Assembly: GCA_023954475.1 (NCBI GenBank)
Contig: JAMLHW010000002.1
Location: 62,001-126,000, forward strand
Origin: Anaerolineae bacterium
GTDB lineage: Bacteria; Chloroflexota; Anaerolineae; Promineifilales; Promineifilaceae
Direction of reading: 5' to 3'
DNA length: 64,000 bases
The notes beneath the pieces are model-generated. The model saw only the letters and a list, made by a program, of their open reading frames with translations. It ran no database searches and was not told where the DNA came from. The translations under genes were made by a program, and so were the position numbers. Shown here piece by piece: positions 62,887-64,000 of the stretch (its first letter is position 1; the number at the start of each line of letters is the position of its first letter).

Positions 62887-64000
62887 TCAAAGCAGACCTT
62901 GCTGGACATAGACTTTGCGCACTCCGGGAAGGCGTTCGAGCGCTGTCGCGAGTTCGGCCGAATAGTCGGTGCGGTTGTTGGGAAATGCCATTTCCCACCC
63001 TTTGCCCGAGAGTACAATTTTGAGCGTATCGTCGCCCTCGTACTCGAAAGCAAGGCGTGTCAGTTTGCGGCATGTTTCCTGCCAAGTTTGATCAGCTTTG
63101 ATCTCGACGACGATCTCATGCAAATTGGTTGTGCGCGATACCGGTTGCGTCTCAATGGTTGTTGGGGGTTCAGCTACTTTTTTCGTGTAGCCGTTAATTT
63201 TCGTGCCGTTTGTCGTGTTTGTGTCACCATTCGGCCGATACGGAGTGCTGCCTTCCGGCCACAATGCGTCAAAATCGGGTTCCGGCGGCATGGTCGGGTC
63301 GTTGTCACTTTCGCGCATAGCTGATTCCTTCTCAGGTGGTGCCAGGAAAGCTTCTGCTTCGTCTGGTTCGTCCCCGTTGTCTATATCCCAATCGGCAGGG
63401 GGGAGCAGATGTTCCGGCAGGGGATCGGCCGAAGACGGCACATCAATCGTGGTCATGATTTTGTCCACGATGACAGAAATGCTGTCGTCTCTGACATTGA
63501 CCTGGCCGTAAATCAGTACAATTTGGTCGACCCGGGCATCGTCACGAAAGGCAGTCCAGGTGCGCGGGAAGAAGACGAGATCAACTTTGCCTTCGAGGTC
63601 TTCGAGCTGGCCAAACGCCATTTGATCGCCCTTTTTCGTTGTGAATGTGCGCATCGAACTGATCATACCGCCGAGGACAATAGGCGTTCCGGCGTGGTGG
63701 GGCTCGATTTCGGCCGAATGCATCGTCACCCGATCTTCGAGATGTTGCAACGCACGCTCCAGCGGATGTTCCGACAGGTAGACGCCGATCAATTCTTTCT
63801 CCCAGTCGAGCAGTGTCCGGTAGCCGATTTTCTCAACTTGCGCTGCCGGGTGCAGTAAATCAGGTTGTGCTGCAGGTCCTCCTGAATCCAGTATGCCGAA
63901 CAAACTCAGTTGTGCCGACGCTTGTTCATCGGCATGTTGCCCACTATAAGCGACGAGGCGCTTGAGTGCTTCGAGGAATTGCGAGCGCGTACCCCAGCTA
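62887..64000 (-). CDS. dnaE: DNA polymerase III alpha subunit, C-terminal part (5' end outside window)
   Basis: The last 371 codons of a DnaE-type replicative polymerase. The frame is open to the window edge and begins there with RSQFLEALKRLVAYSGQHA, then LFG, the usual end of the helix-hairpin-helix region. LDWEKELIGVYLSEHPL and the OB-fold (VLGGMISSMRTFTTKKGDQMAF; LEGKVDLVFFPRTW) follow. A variable Asp/Pro-rich link (about 190-270 of this part) leads to the C-terminal domain ending VRKVYVQQGLL. The catalytic Asp residues lie beyond the window. Confidence 0.93.
   Translation of the reverse strand, partial: SWGTRSQFLEALKRLVAYSGQHADEQASAQLSLFGILDSGGPAAQPDLLHPAAQVEKIGYRTLLDWEKELIGVYLSEHPLERALQHLEDRVTMHSAEIEPHHAGTPIVLGGMISSMRTFTTKKGDQMAFGQLEDLEGKVDLVFFPRTWTAFRDDARVDQIVLIYGQVNVRDDSISVIVDKIMTTIDVPSSADPLPEHLLPPADWDIDNGDEPDEAEAFLAPPEKESAMRESDNDPTMPPEPDFDALWPEGSTPYRPNGDTNTTNGTKINGYTKKVAEPPTTIETQPVSRTTNLHEIVVEIKADQTWQETCRKLTRLAFEYEGDDTLKIVLSGKGWEMAFPNNRTDYSAELATALERLPGVRKVYVQQGLL

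Larger units (their letters stand above)
87..63717. repeat. Highly iterated palindrome TCGGCCGA (about 109 copies)
   Basis: Hand-located starts of the 8-mer: 87, 572, 786, 839, 1559, 2403, 2535, 3266, 3786, 3873, 4844, 5830, 6253, 7630, 8113, 8287, 8932, 9145, 10192, 10230, 10640, 12267, 13047, 13075, 13695, 13827, 14505, 14547, 16087, 17183, 17923, 19096, 20173, 20704, 22003, 23225, 23966, 24554, 25036, 25211, 25898, 27738, 27923, 28343, 28994, 31495, 32348, 33004, 33483, 33601, 34468, 34641, 34817, 35576, 36074, 36211, 36964, 37822, 38235, 39089, 39139, 40467, 40733, 40813, 42336, 42780, 43354, 44011, 44104, 45749, 46741, 46975, 48129, 48207, 48892, 49307, 49616, 49856, 49898, 50155, 50820, 51520, 51817, 53005, 53988, 54205, 54712, 55501, 56010, 56453, 57431, 57695, 58044, 58392, 58746, 59155, 59715, 59996, 60274, 60441, 60954, 61503, 61895, 62210, 62312, 62954, 63231, 63425, 63710. 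About 94 are flanked by A/T on both sides. Ten lie between genes. Other CGGCCG hexamers number only about two dozen, so the whole octamer, not its core, is favoured. Confidence 0.95.

Noticed and set aside
1-64000. CRISPR array, insertion sequence, prophage or integrative element
   Set aside because: No regular spacer array, transposase, integrase, phage structural gene or att-like duplication next to the tRNAs was seen. The evenly spread TCGGCCGA copies are too short and irregular for CRISPR.

Overview
The window looks like chromosomal DNA of a Chloroflexota bacterium, probably from the Anaerolineae/Caldilineae side. The grounds are the kinds of genes present and their style: secreted proteins with long Thr/Pro/Ala linkers, DUF503, DUF3467, DUF1461 and DUF4230 proteins, LipM-type octanoyltransferase, type 2 IPP isomerase, membrane-fused spermidine-synthase-like proteins, and O-antigen-ligase and GT39-like membrane enzymes. 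Base composition is near 50-55% GC by eye. Coding density is high on both strands. I see no insertion sequence, prophage, integrase or CRISPR array. The lineage is inferred from gene style, not from a marker search.

Layout. 0-8 kb: end of a sensor kinase, two histidine phosphatases, a fluoride channel, a tandem pair of C39-like/TPR lipo- or membrane-anchored proteins, a SanA-like protein and a large membrane-anchored protein joining a copper-amine-oxidase-like region to cytochrome c. 8-18 kb: coaBC, rhodanese, hpt with a nuclease-like neighbour, an EF-G paralogue, a LiaF-like protein, a double Nudix protein, tRNA-Leu, trigger factor and clpP. 18-32 kb: secreted PPC-domain protein, a sortase-like protein without catalytic residues, DUF3467, translin, a small flavoprotein, lipM, membrane proteins, a two-component kinase, a spermidine-synthase-like protein, a GT39-like glycosyltransferase and L25. 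32-42 kb: a cell-surface glycan region (glycosidase-like/O-antigen-ligase fusion, GT4, GtrA, a second O-antigen ligase, UDP-xylose synthase) with acpP and a thioesterase. 42-49 kb: type 2 IPP isomerase and polyprenyl synthase, then rpoC standing alone behind its own promoter and a leader terminator, and tRNA-His. 49-64 kb: M42 peptidase, an SHMT-GcvT fusion, tyrA, a Ser/Arg-rich CxxC protein, an rRNA/tRNA 2'-O-methyltransferase, UbiA, a flavin monooxygenase plus aldehyde dehydrogenase pair, an Hsp70-like protein with a GyrA-C-terminal-like tail, and the end of dnaE.

The most striking feature is not a gene. The 8-bp palindrome TCGGCCGA occurs about 109 times in 64 kb (roughly one per 590 bp, against about one copy expected by chance), usually as WTCGGCCGAW. 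It is spread evenly through genes on both strands and through gaps, in all three reading frames but mostly read as Ser-Ala-Glu/Asp. This resembles the HIP1 highly iterated palindrome of cyanobacteria but has a different sequence, and I know of no description of it.

Other points worth a look: several unusual domain fusions (Hsp70 with GyrA-like propeller; pseudo-amine-oxidase with cytochrome c; glycosidase-like with O-antigen ligase; SHMT with GcvT), a possible attenuator in front of rpoC, and several genes whose -10 box sits so close to the start codon that a leaderless mRNA is likely.
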